Part shown: piece by piece, positions 1 through 8,619 of the stretch
Layout of the letters: each line of letters begins with the position of its first letter
Numbering within the stretch: position 1 is the first letter of the stretch
DNA from: Clostridia bacterium
Lineage (GTDB): Bacteria; Bacillota; Clostridia; Christensenellales; Aristaeellaceae
Assembly (NCBI GenBank): GCA_017534885.1
Contig: JAFXVR010000027.1
Coordinates: 1 to 64,000, forward strand
Reading direction: 5' to 3'
DNA length: 64,000 nucleotides
Translations under genes and position numbers: made by a program
Notes under the pieces: generated by a model
Seen by the model: the letters and a program-made list of their open reading frames with translations, nothing else
Databases searched by the model: none
What the model was told of the DNA's origin: nothing

Positions 1-47
1 AGGCCCCAGTGGGGCGTTTCCAGCGGAGAATGGGCGACAGCCCCGGA

Positions 48-116
48 CCTGGGGGACACACGTCGCAACGTGTCCCCCAGGACCTTTTTGTTACTTTTTC
101 GGTCACGAAAAAGTAA
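48..116. terminator. Two tandem hairpins downstream of the pilT operon
   Basis: A 12-bp stem (48-59 with 70-81, closing on CCTGGGGGACAC) is followed by a perfect 11-bp stem (91-101 with 106-116) around a GTCA loop. On the minus strand the second hairpin comes first after the pilT stop and is followed by a run of A, so it is not a textbook U-tailed terminator in that direction. On the plus strand a short T run (84-89) lies between the two. They probably mark the end of the pilus operon or of a convergent unit left of the window. The rest of 1-222 has no recognisable gene. Confidence 0.45.
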
Positions 117-222
117 GGGGTCTGCTCCACTCAAGCAATGCCTACAGGCAGAAGCGGAATCCATGCTCCGGAAAAAGACTAAGTGAAGCCAAAACCAATG
201 GCGTTTGCCGAAAGTGTGACGT

Positions 223-1275
223 TTACACCCTCTTGGCCAGCGTTTCCGGATTGGCCGCGTAGGCGATGGCGATATCCCTCGTGATGCGCCCCTCGCGCAC
301 CAGCCGCTGCAGCTCCGCGTCCATGGAGAGCATATTCCGGTCGCTGCCGCCGTAGATCGCGTTGTCGATCTGGTGGGTGCGCCCGTCGCGGATCATGTTC
401 TGGATGGCGGGATTGACGTTCATCACCTCAAAGACCGCCACGCGCTTGTTGTCCACGGTGGGCACCAGCCTCTGGGAGACCACGGCCTTCAGCACCATGG
501 AGAGCTGCACGCGGATCTGGGCCTGCTGCTCGGCCGGGAAGGTGTCGATGATGCGGTCCACGGTCTTGGCCGCGCCGATGGTGTGCAGGGAGGAGAGCAG
601 CAGATGGCCTGTCTCCGCCGCGGTGATGGCCGTGCGGATGGTGTCCAGGTCGCGCATTTCGCCCAGCATGACCACGTCCGGGGCCTGGCGCAGGGCCGCC
701 CGCAGCGCCCTGGAGAAGGTGGCGGCGTCGTTGGGCACCTCGCGCTGGCTGACCAGGGACTGCTTGTGCCGGTGCAGGTATTCGATGGGATCCTCGATAG
801 TAACGATGTGGGCGTGGCGCGTCTCGTTGATCTTGTCCACAATGCAGGCCAGCGTGGTGCTCTTGCCGCTGCCGGCCGGGCCGGTGACCAGCACCATGCC
901 GCTGCGCTGCTTGGCCAGCTCCATCACCAGCGGCGGAATGCCCATCCGCCCGGGGTCGGGCAGCTCAAAGTTCACGATGCGGCAGATGGCCGCCACCGTG
1001 CCGCGCTGCATGTAGGCGTTGCAGCGGAAGCGGCTGACGTCCAGGATCGCGAAGGAGAAGTCGTCATCCCCCTCGGCGCCCAGGTGGGCGAAATCCCGGT
1101 GGGCCAGGTCGTACATGGAGCGCACCAGGGCCTCGGTGTCCTTGGGCAGCATCTTGCTCTCGGAGAGCTGGTGCATGGTGTTGTTGACCTTCACCGTCAC
1201 GCCGGAGCCGGGGATGATAAAGATATCCGAGCCGCCTAAGGCGACCGCCTGCTTGAGCATGTCGATCAGTTCCAT
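223..1275 (-). CDS. pilT: PilT-family twitching motility / pilus retraction ATPase
   Basis: A 350-residue hexameric AAA-like ATPase of the GspE/PilT superfamily, expected on the cytoplasmic side of a type IV pilus base to power fibre retraction. The Walker A GPAGSGKSTT lies near residues 132-141, the Asp box TIEDPIE near 159-165, the Walker B VVMLGEMRD near 201-209 and the His box SLHT near 229. A PilT-specific element resembling AIRNLIRE (AIQNMIRD) lies near 290, which favours PilT over PilB or GspE. Length is typical. It is the last gene of the operon, overlapping the preceding gene by 10 bp. No PilB-type extension ATPase is visible in the window. Confidence 0.9.
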   Translation of the reverse strand: MELIDMLKQAVALGGSDIFIIPGSGVTVKVNNTMHQLSESKMLPKDTEALVRSMYDLAHRDFAHLGAEGDDDFSFAILDVSRFRCNAYMQRGTVAAICRIVNFELPDPGRMGIPPLVMELAKQRSGMVLVTGPAGSGKSTTLACIVDKINETRHAHIVTIEDPIEYLHRHKQSLVSQREVPNDAATFSRALRAALRQAPDVVMLGEMRDLDTIRTAITAAETGHLLLSSLHTIGAAKTVDRIIDTFPAEQQAQIRVQLSMVLKAVVSQRLVPTVDNKRVAVFEVMNVNPAIQNMIRDGRTHQIDNAIYGGSDRNMLSMDAELQRLVREGRITRDIAIAYAANPETLAKRV

Positions 1276-1709
1276 AGTTCCTCCCCCGTTTCCGCTGACA
1301 GGTTATGACGGCTCCAGGCCGTCAGCGCGTCCTCCGTGAGCGGCAGCACCGCCACGGCGCAGTCCAGCATCCGGCTGCCGTCCGACTCGACCCAGGTGAT
1401 CTCGCCGTCCTCCAGGCTCATGTCCTCCGGCAGAAGCTCCTCCACCGCGGCCAGATAGCTGTCCTCGTCAGCCGCCCCGTCCGCGCGGCAGCTCAGCAGG
1501 ATCCGGTCGATCTCCGCCCGGTGTTCCTCCGCCTGCCCGTTCAGCTGATACACGGCCTCCACCACCTGGGCGCTGCGCTCAGAGAGCCGCAGGTCGTTGC
1601 GGCTGGTCATCAGACAGAGCATGCCCAGCACGCTCAGGCTCAGCACCACGAAAATCAGGATCAGGGACGGGGCGCCCGGGCCCAGGGAAATACTGCTCTT
1701 TTTCTTCAT
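1266..1709 (-). CDS. Small pilus-associated membrane protein, function unknown
   Basis: 147 residues starting at MKKKSS. I chose this ATG because it overlaps the stop of the preceding gene as ATGA, the mark of translational coupling; a longer reading from 1730 would run into that gene. One N-terminal transmembrane segment (residues about 15-37) is followed by an acidic, soluble domain with little recognisable similarity. Size, topology and position between a pilin-like gene and pilT suggest a minor pilin or accessory pilus protein, but there is no canonical G-FxxxE prepilin cleavage motif. Function is inferred only from context. Confidence 0.65.
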   Translation of the reverse strand: MKKKSSISLGPGAPSLILIFVVLSLSVLGMLCLMTSRNDLRLSERSAQVVEAVYQLNGQAEEHRAEIDRILLSCRADGAADEDSYLAAVEELLPEDMSLEDGEITWVESDGSRMLDCAVAVLPLTEDALTAWSRHNLSAETGEELWN

Positions 1710-2101
1710 TGCGCGGCCGCCTCCTTCCACCGGGTCACCGGCAGGGTCAGGAGCGTGTCCCCGCCCGAAACAACCCGGACTTCGGCCCGGCTCATGACGC
1801 CGGCCTCCCCGCTCTCCTCACCCAGGCTGACCTCCATGGCATAGCCGTTCTCGCGCCGCCACAGGCTGCCCTCCGCGGTGAAGCCCAGCGCCCTGAGGGT
1901 TTCCTCCTCATCCTCTGAGGCATAGAGCTGATCGGCCACGTTCTGGGCGTCCCACAGGGCCGCCGCGATCTCCTCCGCCCGGGCGCTCATGCTCCGGGCC
2001 TTGCCGAAGACCTGCACCAGCACGCTGGCCGCCAGCATGAAAAACATGATGACAATCAGCAGCTCCACCAGGAGCGCGTTGCTGCGATTTTCCGATCTCA
2101 T
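1706..2101 (-). CDS. Prepilin-like protein (minor pseudopilin)
   Basis: 131 residues. A short basic N-terminus (MRSENRSN) leads into ALLVELLIVI and a hydrophobic helix, closely resembling the type IV prepilin core (G)FTLVELLVVI with the conserved Glu at +5 if cleavage falls after Asn8. The usual Gly before the cleavage point is replaced by Asn, so prepilin peptidase processing is uncertain. The C-terminal part is a small beta-rich domain of the kind seen in minor pseudopilins. It overlaps the following gene by 4 bp (ATGA) and belongs to the pilT operon. Confidence 0.7.
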   Translation of the reverse strand: MRSENRSNALLVELLIVIMFFMLAASVLVQVFGKARSMSARAEEIAAALWDAQNVADQLYASEDEEETLRALGFTAEGSLWRRENGYAMEVSLGEESGEAGVMSRAEVRVVSGGDTLLTLPVTRWKEAAAQ

Positions 2102-2155
2102 CGAATCATATCCTTTGCATAGCCCGCAGGGGCTGTGATCGGGAAGGCCGGGGAC

Positions 2156-2638
2156 TTACTCCGCCGGGGCCTTCAGGGCGTAATACACCTCGCTCCACTC
2201 GCCGTCCACCCGGATGCGGATGGTCAGCAGCTGCCCCTCAATGGAGGCGGTCATGGCCTCCGCCTCGCAGACGGGCTCGCCGTTTTCCGGCTCAAAGGGC
2301 AGGGTGGCGTCGGTGAACCACTCCCTGAGCATTCCGTCATACACATACAGCCGGGTGATATAGCTGTCCTCGTCATAGGTGTTCAGCAGGGCAATGGTCT
2401 CCACCCCGTCCACGGTCTCCACTTTCAGCACCCCGGCCTCGTCATCGGCCCGGAGCATGGAGCGCAGGTAGGAGGAGGTGATCCGGGCGCTGTTGTGCAC
2501 GCCGGAGCGCTCGGCCGTGGCGCGGTACACCTTGGCCCCCAGCAGGACCATGACCGTGGAGATCACGGCAAACATGCCCAGGATCAGGAACACGAACACG
2601 CCCGACATGGCGTGGTTCTGCAGCTTGCGTAACGGCAT
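2156..2638 (-). CDS. DUF4860-like pilus-operon protein
   Basis: 160 residues with one N-terminal transmembrane helix (about 12-34) after MPLRKLQNHAMSG, then a beta-rich exported domain. The pattern resembles DUF4860 proteins, which in Clostridia sit beside prepilin and GspF genes; the family name is from memory and was not searched. The start has a GGAGG site about 6 nt upstream. It lies in the pilus operon between two other small membrane proteins and probably contributes to the pseudopilus or its assembly. Confidence 0.65.
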   Translation of the reverse strand: MPLRKLQNHAMSGVFVFLILGMFAVISTVMVLLGAKVYRATAERSGVHNSARITSSYLRSMLRADDEAGVLKVETVDGVETIALLNTYDEDSYITRLYVYDGMLREWFTDATLPFEPENGEPVCEAEAMTASIEGQLLTIRIRVDGEWSEVYYALKAPAE

Positions 2639-2682
2639 TTCAACCTCCGCGTATCAGGCCGGGAAGTTTCCCGGCAGCTCGC

Positions 2683-2988
2683 TCACTTGATGCCCTTGCC
2701 CTTTTCCGTCACCCAGATGTCCGGGATGCGGTTGGACGCAAAGGCCTCGTAGGTGATATAGTAGCGGCTCTCGTCATAGGCCAGGGAATAGTGCTCGCGC
2801 AGGTAATCCACGCTGTCGGGATAGGCGCCCTCCACCGCGTAGCAGGTCAGGGCGGCGTCCTTCACCGCCTGGCGCACCAGCTCGGTCTCCTCGCTCTCGT
2901 GCATATTGCCCACCCGGGCGAACACGGACACGGCCAGCACCAGCATGGCGGCGATGACAGCTATCTTGAGGATATCGCGTTTTGTCAT
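2683..2988 (-). CDS. Small single-pass membrane protein of the pilus operon
   Basis: 101 residues with a hydrophobic segment at about 8-25 followed by an exported domain containing a Cys and a YAVEGAYPDSVDYL stretch. That stretch is reminiscent of the segment in type II secretion pseudopilins where alternating Tyr/Pro precedes the conserved loop. No canonical prepilin cleavage site is seen. The ATG follows GGAGGGCGGAACC. It is probably a minor pilin; this rests on operon position and general shape. Confidence 0.6.
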   Translation of the reverse strand: MTKRDILKIAVIAAMLVLAVSVFARVGNMHESEETELVRQAVKDAALTCYAVEGAYPDSVDYLREHYSLAYDESRYYITYEAFASNRIPDIWVTEKGKGIK

Positions 2989-3010
2989 GGTTCCGCCCTC
3001 CTTCAGCCGC

Positions 3011-4060
3011 TCACATGCTGGAGAGGATTCCGGCCATGGGCAGCATCACGGACAGGAGCACCGCGCCGATGACGATGGACAGCAGGGCCACCAGGGTGGG
3101 CTCGATGATGGACACCAGCCTGGTGATGTCGTCCTCCACCTGCTCCTCGTAGATCTCGGCCAGCTTGCCCAGCACCTGGTCGTCCCGGCCGGTGGCGCTG
3201 CCCATCTTGATCATGCGCACGTGCAGGTCGTCAAAGAGATCGACCTTCTCCACGGCGCCCGCGAAGGTGTCGCCGCTCTCGAGGTGCTGGCGGATGCCGC
3301 TGACCTTCTCGGCGGCGGTCTTGTCCGTGAGCACCTTGGCGGTCATCTCGAGGGCCTCATCCGTGGGGAAGCCGCCGGAGAGCATCATCGAGAGCACGCT
3401 GGCCACGCGGGAGGCCGAGAGCTTCTGCCCCAGGTCCCCGATGGTCGGGATGAGTTTGCGCACCAGGGCCAGCACCTTGTCGCGGTGCTTGGTGCGCATC
3501 AGGATGAAGCCGATGGCCACCACGATGACCACCAGGGCCACCAGGGCCAGGACGATCCAGCCCACCGCGGAGCCGATGCGCATCAGCAGGGCGCCGTTCT
3601 CGCTCATGCCCACGCCCATGGAGGACAGCACGCGCCGGAACACGGGCAGCACCCGCCACAGCAGCACCAGCACGATGACCACCAGCATGACGCCCAGCAC
3701 CATGGGGTAGGTCACCGCCTTGACCACGGAGGAGCGGATGCGGTCCTCGCGGGCGTAGTAGGTCTCCAGGCCGCGCATGACCTTGTCCAGCTGGCCGGAG
3801 CGCTCGCCGATGCCCACCATTTCCACCAGGTAGGAGGGCCAGCGGCTGTCGCCCTTCAGGGAATCGTACAGGGAGCCGGTCTCGGTGACGCCCTTGCTGG
3901 CCACCTGGTACATGTCGGCGTTGCCGTTGTCCTTCTCGGTCTCGGCTAAGGTTTCCATGCCGTCGTACAGGGGCAGGCCCGCCTCGAGGATCAGGGCCAC
4001 CTGGCCGCAGAAGATGCTCAGCTCCGCCGAGGAAATCGTCTCTTGCTTGGTCTTGCTCAT
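3011..4060 (-). CDS. GspF/PilC-family inner-membrane platform protein
   Basis: 349 residues with the two-repeat layout of type II secretion F proteins. A cytoplasmic four-helix domain (about 10-135) contains the hallmark ILEAGLPL and WPSYLVEMVGIGERSGQL. A transmembrane helix follows near 145, then a second cytoplasmic domain (about 200-320) with LSMMLSGGFP and a matching MIKMGSATG, and a final transmembrane helix. Such proteins anchor the assembly ATPase and drive pilin polymerisation. The start follows GGAGGG. It is the first clear pilus gene in the run, about 60 bp after a transglutaminase-like gene. Confidence 0.88.
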   Translation of the reverse strand: MSKTKQETISSAELSIFCGQVALILEAGLPLYDGMETLAETEKDNGNADMYQVASKGVTETGSLYDSLKGDSRWPSYLVEMVGIGERSGQLDKVMRGLETYYAREDRIRSSVVKAVTYPMVLGVMLVVIVLVLLWRVLPVFRRVLSSMGVGMSENGALLMRIGSAVGWIVLALVALVVIVVAIGFILMRTKHRDKVLALVRKLIPTIGDLGQKLSASRVASVLSMMLSGGFPTDEALEMTAKVLTDKTAAEKVSGIRQHLESGDTFAGAVEKVDLFDDLHVRMIKMGSATGRDDQVLGKLAEIYEEQVEDDITRLVSIIEPTLVALLSIVIGAVLLSVMLPMAGILSSM

Positions 4061-4118
4061 GGTTTTCCCTCCGTTTCGCGCCGGAAGCAGGCGCGTTTGA
4101 ATCGAATGTCGGCCGCTG

Positions 4119-4973
4119 TCAGTAGCAGCGCTCGGCGGTGTAGGTCTCCACCTTGCTGATGGCGCTCAGGGCAGCGGTGGGGTCAAAGAAGTATTCCTTG
4201 CCGTTGTATATGGCGATGACCCAGGCGTGGTAGCCGTTGTCCGCGTAGCCGATCATCAGCTTGGCCGGCACGCCCTGGCTGCGCAGCATGCAGACCATCA
4301 CCGCGCTCAGGTCCTGGCAGACGCCCCGCTTCGTCTTGAAGCAGCCCTCCAGGTCAGGCAGCTGGCCCGCCTTGATGGTGGCCGCCTTGATGAAGTCGTA
4401 CACAAAGGAGGTGGACATGTAGCTGCAGATCTTCTTGTACACGTCCCCGTCCTTCTTCATGTCATCGCAGAGCTTCGTGGCCTGCTTCACCGCGTCCGAC
4501 TTGGCGGTATACATGACGTACTGATTGGGATAGAGGAAGCACACATCCGGCGAGGAGAGCTTCACGTTGACGGTGATGGTGCCCGCGCTGGTGTACTTCT
4601 TGCCGGATACGTTCTCATACAGGGAGATGGTGTACTTTCCGTTGCCCAGCTGGAAGGGGAAGACCTCAAAGGTCGCGTTGCCGTTCAGGTCATAGGTCAG
4701 GGTTTCCTTGCCCAGGGCCACGCGCAGCTTCATCTTCTTCTTGCTCTTGCCCGTCAGGGACGCGAGAAAATACCCGTCAGACGTGTGGTTCACGTCCACT
4801 TTCAGCTTCCCGTCCTGTTTGAGCCGGCCCGGGTCTTCCGGATACCTGGCCGCGGGACGGGCGCTGGCCGCCCAGGCGGTGTCCACCACACCGTAGGGCA
4901 TGGCGATCTGCGCCAGCATGGTCAGGCACATCACCGCCAGCGTCAGCGCGCTGATGACAGCGAGTTTCTTCAT
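4119..4973 (-). CDS. Secreted transglutaminase-like cysteine protease-fold protein
   Basis: 284 residues. The first 35 form a signal peptide (MKKLAVIS start, hydrophobic core, cleavage near AWA-A). A beta-rich domain occupies about 40-160. The C-terminal transglutaminase-like core has the catalytic triad in order: Cys in KRGVCQDL (about 220), His in GYHAW (about 250) and Asp in FFDPT (about 266). Members of this fold hydrolyse or crosslink amide bonds in cell-wall or surface proteins. The gene ends with AERCY just after the core. It sits between Hpt and the pilus genes, so action on the wall or pilus is possible but inferred. Confidence 0.8.
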   Translation of the reverse strand: MKKLAVISALTLAVMCLTMLAQIAMPYGVVDTAWAASARPAARYPEDPGRLKQDGKLKVDVNHTSDGYFLASLTGKSKKKMKLRVALGKETLTYDLNGNATFEVFPFQLGNGKYTISLYENVSGKKYTSAGTITVNVKLSSPDVCFLYPNQYVMYTAKSDAVKQATKLCDDMKKDGDVYKKICSYMSTSFVYDFIKAATIKAGQLPDLEGCFKTKRGVCQDLSAVMVCMLRSQGVPAKLMIGYADNGYHAWVIAIYNGKEYFFDPTAALSAISKVETYTAERCY

Positions 4974-5015
4974 TGTTTACACCCAGCCTTCCGTCTGTCG
5001 TTGGGGGACAGCGCT

Positions 5016-5357
5016 TCAGCTCAGCATCTCCCTCAGCGCGGTCATCTGTGTGCGGAGCTCCCGCAGCAGCGGCTGATAGTCCGCGTCCTCCCGCGCCCTG
5101 AACATCTCCGTCAGCTGAGCGGCCGGGGTCAGGGCGGGGGTCAGGGCCAGGTTGGCCAGGACGCCCTTCAGCGCGTGGGCCGCTTCAAAGCCCGCTGCCA
5201 GGTCGTGTCTGGCGGCAGCCTCCTCCATCTGCTCCAGGTGGGTGTCATTCTTGATCATACCCACCATGCGCAGGTAGAACGCCTCGTTGCCCATGCAGCG
5301 GGTGATGCCCTCCTGGGTGTTGGCGCCCCAGTCCTTCAGTGCCTGTACGCTCAGCAT
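5016..5357 (-). CDS. Hpt (histidine phosphotransfer) domain protein
   Basis: 113 residues made of a single Hpt four-helix bundle. The phospho-accepting His is in AAHALKGVLANL (near residue 60), which matches the family HxLKG signature. Such proteins relay phosphate between hybrid histidine kinases and response-regulator receivers. It overlaps the 3' end of the REC-GGDEF-EAL gene upstream by 7 bp, so the likely partner is that receiver. No histidine kinase is present in the window, so the phosphate source lies elsewhere. Confidence 0.88.
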   Translation of the reverse strand: MLSVQALKDWGANTQEGITRCMGNEAFYLRMVGMIKNDTHLEQMEEAAARHDLAAGFEAAHALKGVLANLALTPALTPAAQLTEMFRAREDADYQPLLRELRTQMTALREMLS

Positions 5358-7096
5358 GCGGTTCCCTCCTCGTTTTTCTGGCTTTCTCTCTTGTCTTTTT
5401 CAATCAGCTGTTCAAACTGTTCCGCCGGCAGGGGCTTGGAGAAGTAATAGCCCTGGATCACGTCGCCGCCGGCCTTGCGGATCATGCGGTACTGATTCTC
5501 GTTTTCCACGCCCTCGAAGATGGTGGGCACGGACAGATGCCGGGCGATGTCCACCAGGGAGTCGAAGAGCCAGGCGTTGCCCTGCTCCCCGGCGATGGCG
5601 CGCATGAAGCCGCCATCGATCTTGATGGCGTCCACCGGCATCTGCAGCAGCATGTTCAGGGAGGAATAGCCCGAGCCGAAGTCGTCCATCTCGATGGCGT
5701 ACCCATGCTCCCGCATGGCGCGGATGACGGAGATAGCCTGCTCGGTGTCCTCCGTGTAGGCGGACTCGGTGATTTCCAGCAGCAGCGCGCCCCCGGGCAG
5801 CCGGTTTCCGTCCCGGATGGCGTTCAGGCGGTCCAGCAGATCCGCGTCAAACAGGTCGATGCGGCTGACATTGACGGACACGGGAATCACCCGGCCGTAC
5901 TTGTCCCGCCAGGCCGCGATCTGGGCGGCGGTCTCCTGCCACACATAGCTGTCCAGGTCGCGGATCATGCCGTTCTGCTCAAAGAGGGGGATGAAGAGGC
6001 CCGGGCTGACCAGGCCGAACTCCGGGTGCTGCCAGCGCACCAGAGCCTCCGCGCTCCTGAGCCGGGGCTTTTCCCCGCTCACGTCGTACTTCGGCTGGAA
6101 GTACACCCGGAACTGCTTCTGGCGGATGGCGTCCCGCATCTCGTTCACCAGCCGCTGGGCGTGGATATCGTGGCGGTAGAGCTCATCGTCGTAGAAGGCG
6201 ATGCTGGTCAGGTAATTCCCGCGCACGCTGTTGCAGGCCGCCAGGGCCCGGTCAAAGCGCCCGAGGATGTCCTGCACCATGTCGGTGCGGGTGCACACGC
6301 CCATGCGCAGGTGCAGGGTGCTCTCATAGGCGGAGGACACGTGGGCGGCGATGCGCTCCAGCATTTCCTGGTGATCGTCCCGGTGGGCGCAGTAAATGAA
6401 GAAGGTGTCCGCCTCGCAGCGGCAGCAGATGCCGATGGTCTTCTCCAGCTCCTCGCGGATGGCGTCCGCCACCTGGCAGAGGGCTTCGTCGCCCGCGGCC
6501 CGGCCGTGCATCTCGTTGAAGAGGTGGAAGTGGTCGAGGTCAATCACCAGGGCGTCCATCTTCCCGTCCGCGGCGGAGGTGTCCATGTCCGATGCGTACT
6601 CGAAGAAGAACTCCTTGTTGTACATCCCGGTCAGGCTGTCGGTCTCCACCGAGTTGATGATCCGCCGGTCCTCGGCCAGCTCAATGATGCGCTCCACCCG
6701 GGCCCGGATGACCGTGGGCATGTCATAGGGCTTTTTGATGAAGTCCACCGCGCCCCGCTGCAGGCTGTCCACTTCCGCGTCGGTCTCGCTGGTCAGCACG
6801 ATCACCGGAATCTGGCGCAGCTTTTCATCCTCCCGGAGGTGCTGCATCAGCTCAAAGCCGTCCATGACGGGCATCTTGAGGTCAATCAGCAGCAGGGACA
6901 CCGGCTGGGGGCGGCTCCGGAGCTGGTTCAGGGCGTCCAGGCCGTTTTCCGCGTACAGCAAATGATACCCGTCCTGAATGATGAAGCCGAGCATCTCCCG
7001 GTTGATCTGGTCGTCATCCACGATCATGACCGTGCGGGTGTGTCCGTGCGGTGTGCCAGAGGCGCTCTGAGGGTTCTTGCCTTGCAGGTCTTCCAT
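5351..7096 (-). CDS. Response regulator with degenerate GGDEF and intact EAL domain (c-di-GMP phosphodiesterase)
   Basis: 581 residues. The receiver (about 22-140) has the acidic pair in VDDD, phospho-acceptor Asp in LIDLKMPVMDG, Thr in VLTSE and Lys in IKKPYD. The GGDEF-like domain (about 150-310) carries EADTF in place of GGDEF, so cyclase activity is unlikely. The EAL domain (about 330-570) keeps EALVRW, the NVS metal site, EITES, DDFGSGYSS, KIDG and EGVEN, so it should hydrolyse c-di-GMP to pGpG. Phosphorylation, perhaps through the adjacent Hpt protein, probably controls activity. The start is an ATG just before the receiver. Confidence 0.9.
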   Translation of the reverse strand: MEDLQGKNPQSASGTPHGHTRTVMIVDDDQINREMLGFIIQDGYHLLYAENGLDALNQLRSRPQPVSLLLIDLKMPVMDGFELMQHLREDEKLRQIPVIVLTSETDAEVDSLQRGAVDFIKKPYDMPTVIRARVERIIELAEDRRIINSVETDSLTGMYNKEFFFEYASDMDTSAADGKMDALVIDLDHFHLFNEMHGRAAGDEALCQVADAIREELEKTIGICCRCEADTFFIYCAHRDDHQEMLERIAAHVSSAYESTLHLRMGVCTRTDMVQDILGRFDRALAACNSVRGNYLTSIAFYDDELYRHDIHAQRLVNEMRDAIRQKQFRVYFQPKYDVSGEKPRLRSAEALVRWQHPEFGLVSPGLFIPLFEQNGMIRDLDSYVWQETAAQIAAWRDKYGRVIPVSVNVSRIDLFDADLLDRLNAIRDGNRLPGGALLLEITESAYTEDTEQAISVIRAMREHGYAIEMDDFGSGYSSLNMLLQMPVDAIKIDGGFMRAIAGEQGNAWLFDSLVDIARHLSVPTIFEGVENENQYRMIRKAGGDVIQGYYFSKPLPAEQFEQLIEKDKRESQKNEEGTAC

Positions 7097-7119
7097 GTGT
7101 CATCCCCCCGGTTCGTCGC

Positions 7120-8505
7120 TCAGGTGTGCTCCGGCGGCTCCATGTCCGCCATTTCCGGGCTGTAGATGGCGCAGCCGTTTCGCCCGCGCCGTTTCACGTC
7201 GTAAAGGGCTTTGTCCGCGTCCTGGAAGAGGGTGCCTGAGGGACTCTCCCTGTCGCCGAAGGCCACGCCGATGCTCAGCGTCACCGGCGGCACTCCGTCC
7301 TTCTCAGCGGCGAGGCTCCCGCGGATGCGGCTGCACTTGCCCAGCACCAGGTCGTGCAGGGCGCTGCTGGCGTGCATCATCACCACCGCGAACTCATCAC
7401 CGCCGATGCGGCACACCCAGTCCTCCGAGCGGAAGCTGTCCGTCAGCGCCTGGGCCACCCGCTTCAGCACCTTGTCTCCCACCGCGTGTCCCCAGCTGTC
7501 GTTGAAAGTCTTGAAGGAGTCCACATCCACGATGATCAGTGCGATGTCGCTCTCCTGCCGCTCCGCCAAGGCGCTCTCGTAGGCCTTGCGGTTGTAGACC
7601 CCGGTCAGGGCGTCGTGGGTGGCCTCATAGGACAGCTTGTCCTGATTCTGGCGGGTGCGCTCAAACATGGCATTGTAGTTCTCCGCTAAGAAGCGGATCT
7701 CCCAGGCGCCGTTCACCTGCATGGGTTTGTCCTTCTGCACGCAGGCCACATTGCGCTCCAGCGGATGGATGACCAGGGCGTTGGACAGAATCACCGTCAG
7801 CATCATGATGGCCAGCATGACGACGATGAGCATCAGCTGGCGCCACAATTTGACCATCAGCTGGCCCGAGGCGGTGATGTGGTACTCCCGGGTGGTGTCG
7901 ATCAGCGCCTCCGTGCAGCTCAGCACATCCTCGCTGATGCGGGCTTTATATCCCTGATAATCGCTGTCGAAAACCATGCGCTGGGCCAGCTGCCGCTTTT
8001 CCGCGCTGCTGAGGGCTTTCTCCTCCTCCGTCAGCGCTGCGGCCTGAATCTCCGCCGGCGCCTGGGTCAGATCCGCCCCTTCCGCCTCCATCATCAGCCG
8101 CATGGCGCGAATTTCGAGGTTCATCAGCTCCGTGGATTCCCGCATGGCCTCATCCAGGGCGCTCAGGGAGGGATGGCCGGGCACGATTTCCCGGATGTCC
8201 GCCAGCGCCTGATCCCGGCTGCGGGTGTGGTTGGCTTCCTCAAAATACAGGTCAATGTACGCGCTGTCGCCGGTCACCACGAAGGCGCGCACCTGCTGAG
8301 TCAGGTAATCCGAGCCCGTCTGCAGGTCAGAGGCGTCCTTCTGGGCGCGCATGTAATCCTCGGTGCCATCCTGCACCGCCTGAAAGTCATGGATGGTGTG
8401 CACGATGTTGAGCAGCAGGAAAACCGTGACAATCAGCACCAGCACGATCATCACGGTATTGAACATCTTCATCCGGATGCCCTTCCCGTACAGCTGCGGC
8501 TTCAC
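7120..8505 (-). CDS. Membrane-bound diguanylate cyclase (GGDEF)
   Basis: 461 residues from a GTG preceded by AAGGATGGTGGG. An upstream TTG at 8529 is in frame but falls almost on the predicted transcription start. A first transmembrane helix (about 15-35), an extracytoplasmic four-helix-type sensor region (about 40-215) and a second helix (about 225-248) lead to the GGDEF domain. The active site is IGGDEF (near 370), with the inhibitory RxxD site (RSED) exactly five residues before it. DALTGVYNR and DVDSFKTFND fit the family. The enzyme should make c-di-GMP under product inhibition, opposing the adjacent EAL and HD-GYP proteins. Confidence 0.9.
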   Translation of the reverse strand: MKPQLYGKGIRMKMFNTVMIVLVLIVTVFLLLNIVHTIHDFQAVQDGTEDYMRAQKDASDLQTGSDYLTQQVRAFVVTGDSAYIDLYFEEANHTRSRDQALADIREIVPGHPSLSALDEAMRESTELMNLEIRAMRLMMEAEGADLTQAPAEIQAAALTEEEKALSSAEKRQLAQRMVFDSDYQGYKARISEDVLSCTEALIDTTREYHITASGQLMVKLWRQLMLIVVMLAIMMLTVILSNALVIHPLERNVACVQKDKPMQVNGAWEIRFLAENYNAMFERTRQNQDKLSYEATHDALTGVYNRKAYESALAERQESDIALIIVDVDSFKTFNDSWGHAVGDKVLKRVAQALTDSFRSEDWVCRIGGDEFAVVMMHASSALHDLVLGKCSRIRGSLAAEKDGVPPVTLSIGVAFGDRESPSGTLFQDADKALYDVKRRGRNGCAIYSPEMADMEPPEHT

Positions 8506-8540
8506 CTGCCCACCATCCTTAACAAACAATCATTTGTACT

Positions 8541-8569
8541 ATCATACATGATTTTCCCATTGAATACAA
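8541..8569 (-). promoter_or_regulatory. Promoter of the diguanylate cyclase gene
   Basis: On the minus strand, -35 TTGTAT (8564-8569) and -10 TATGAT (8541-8546) are separated by 17 bp. The transcription start would fall near 8534, about 30 nt before the GTG chosen for the cyclase. This suggests that the cyclase, response regulator and Hpt genes can be transcribed independently of the upstream receptor genes. Confidence 0.65.
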
Positions 8570-8619
8570 GAGGAAATTGACCCCAACTGCCGGAGGCCCG
8601 CTGACAGGCCCGTCTCCCC

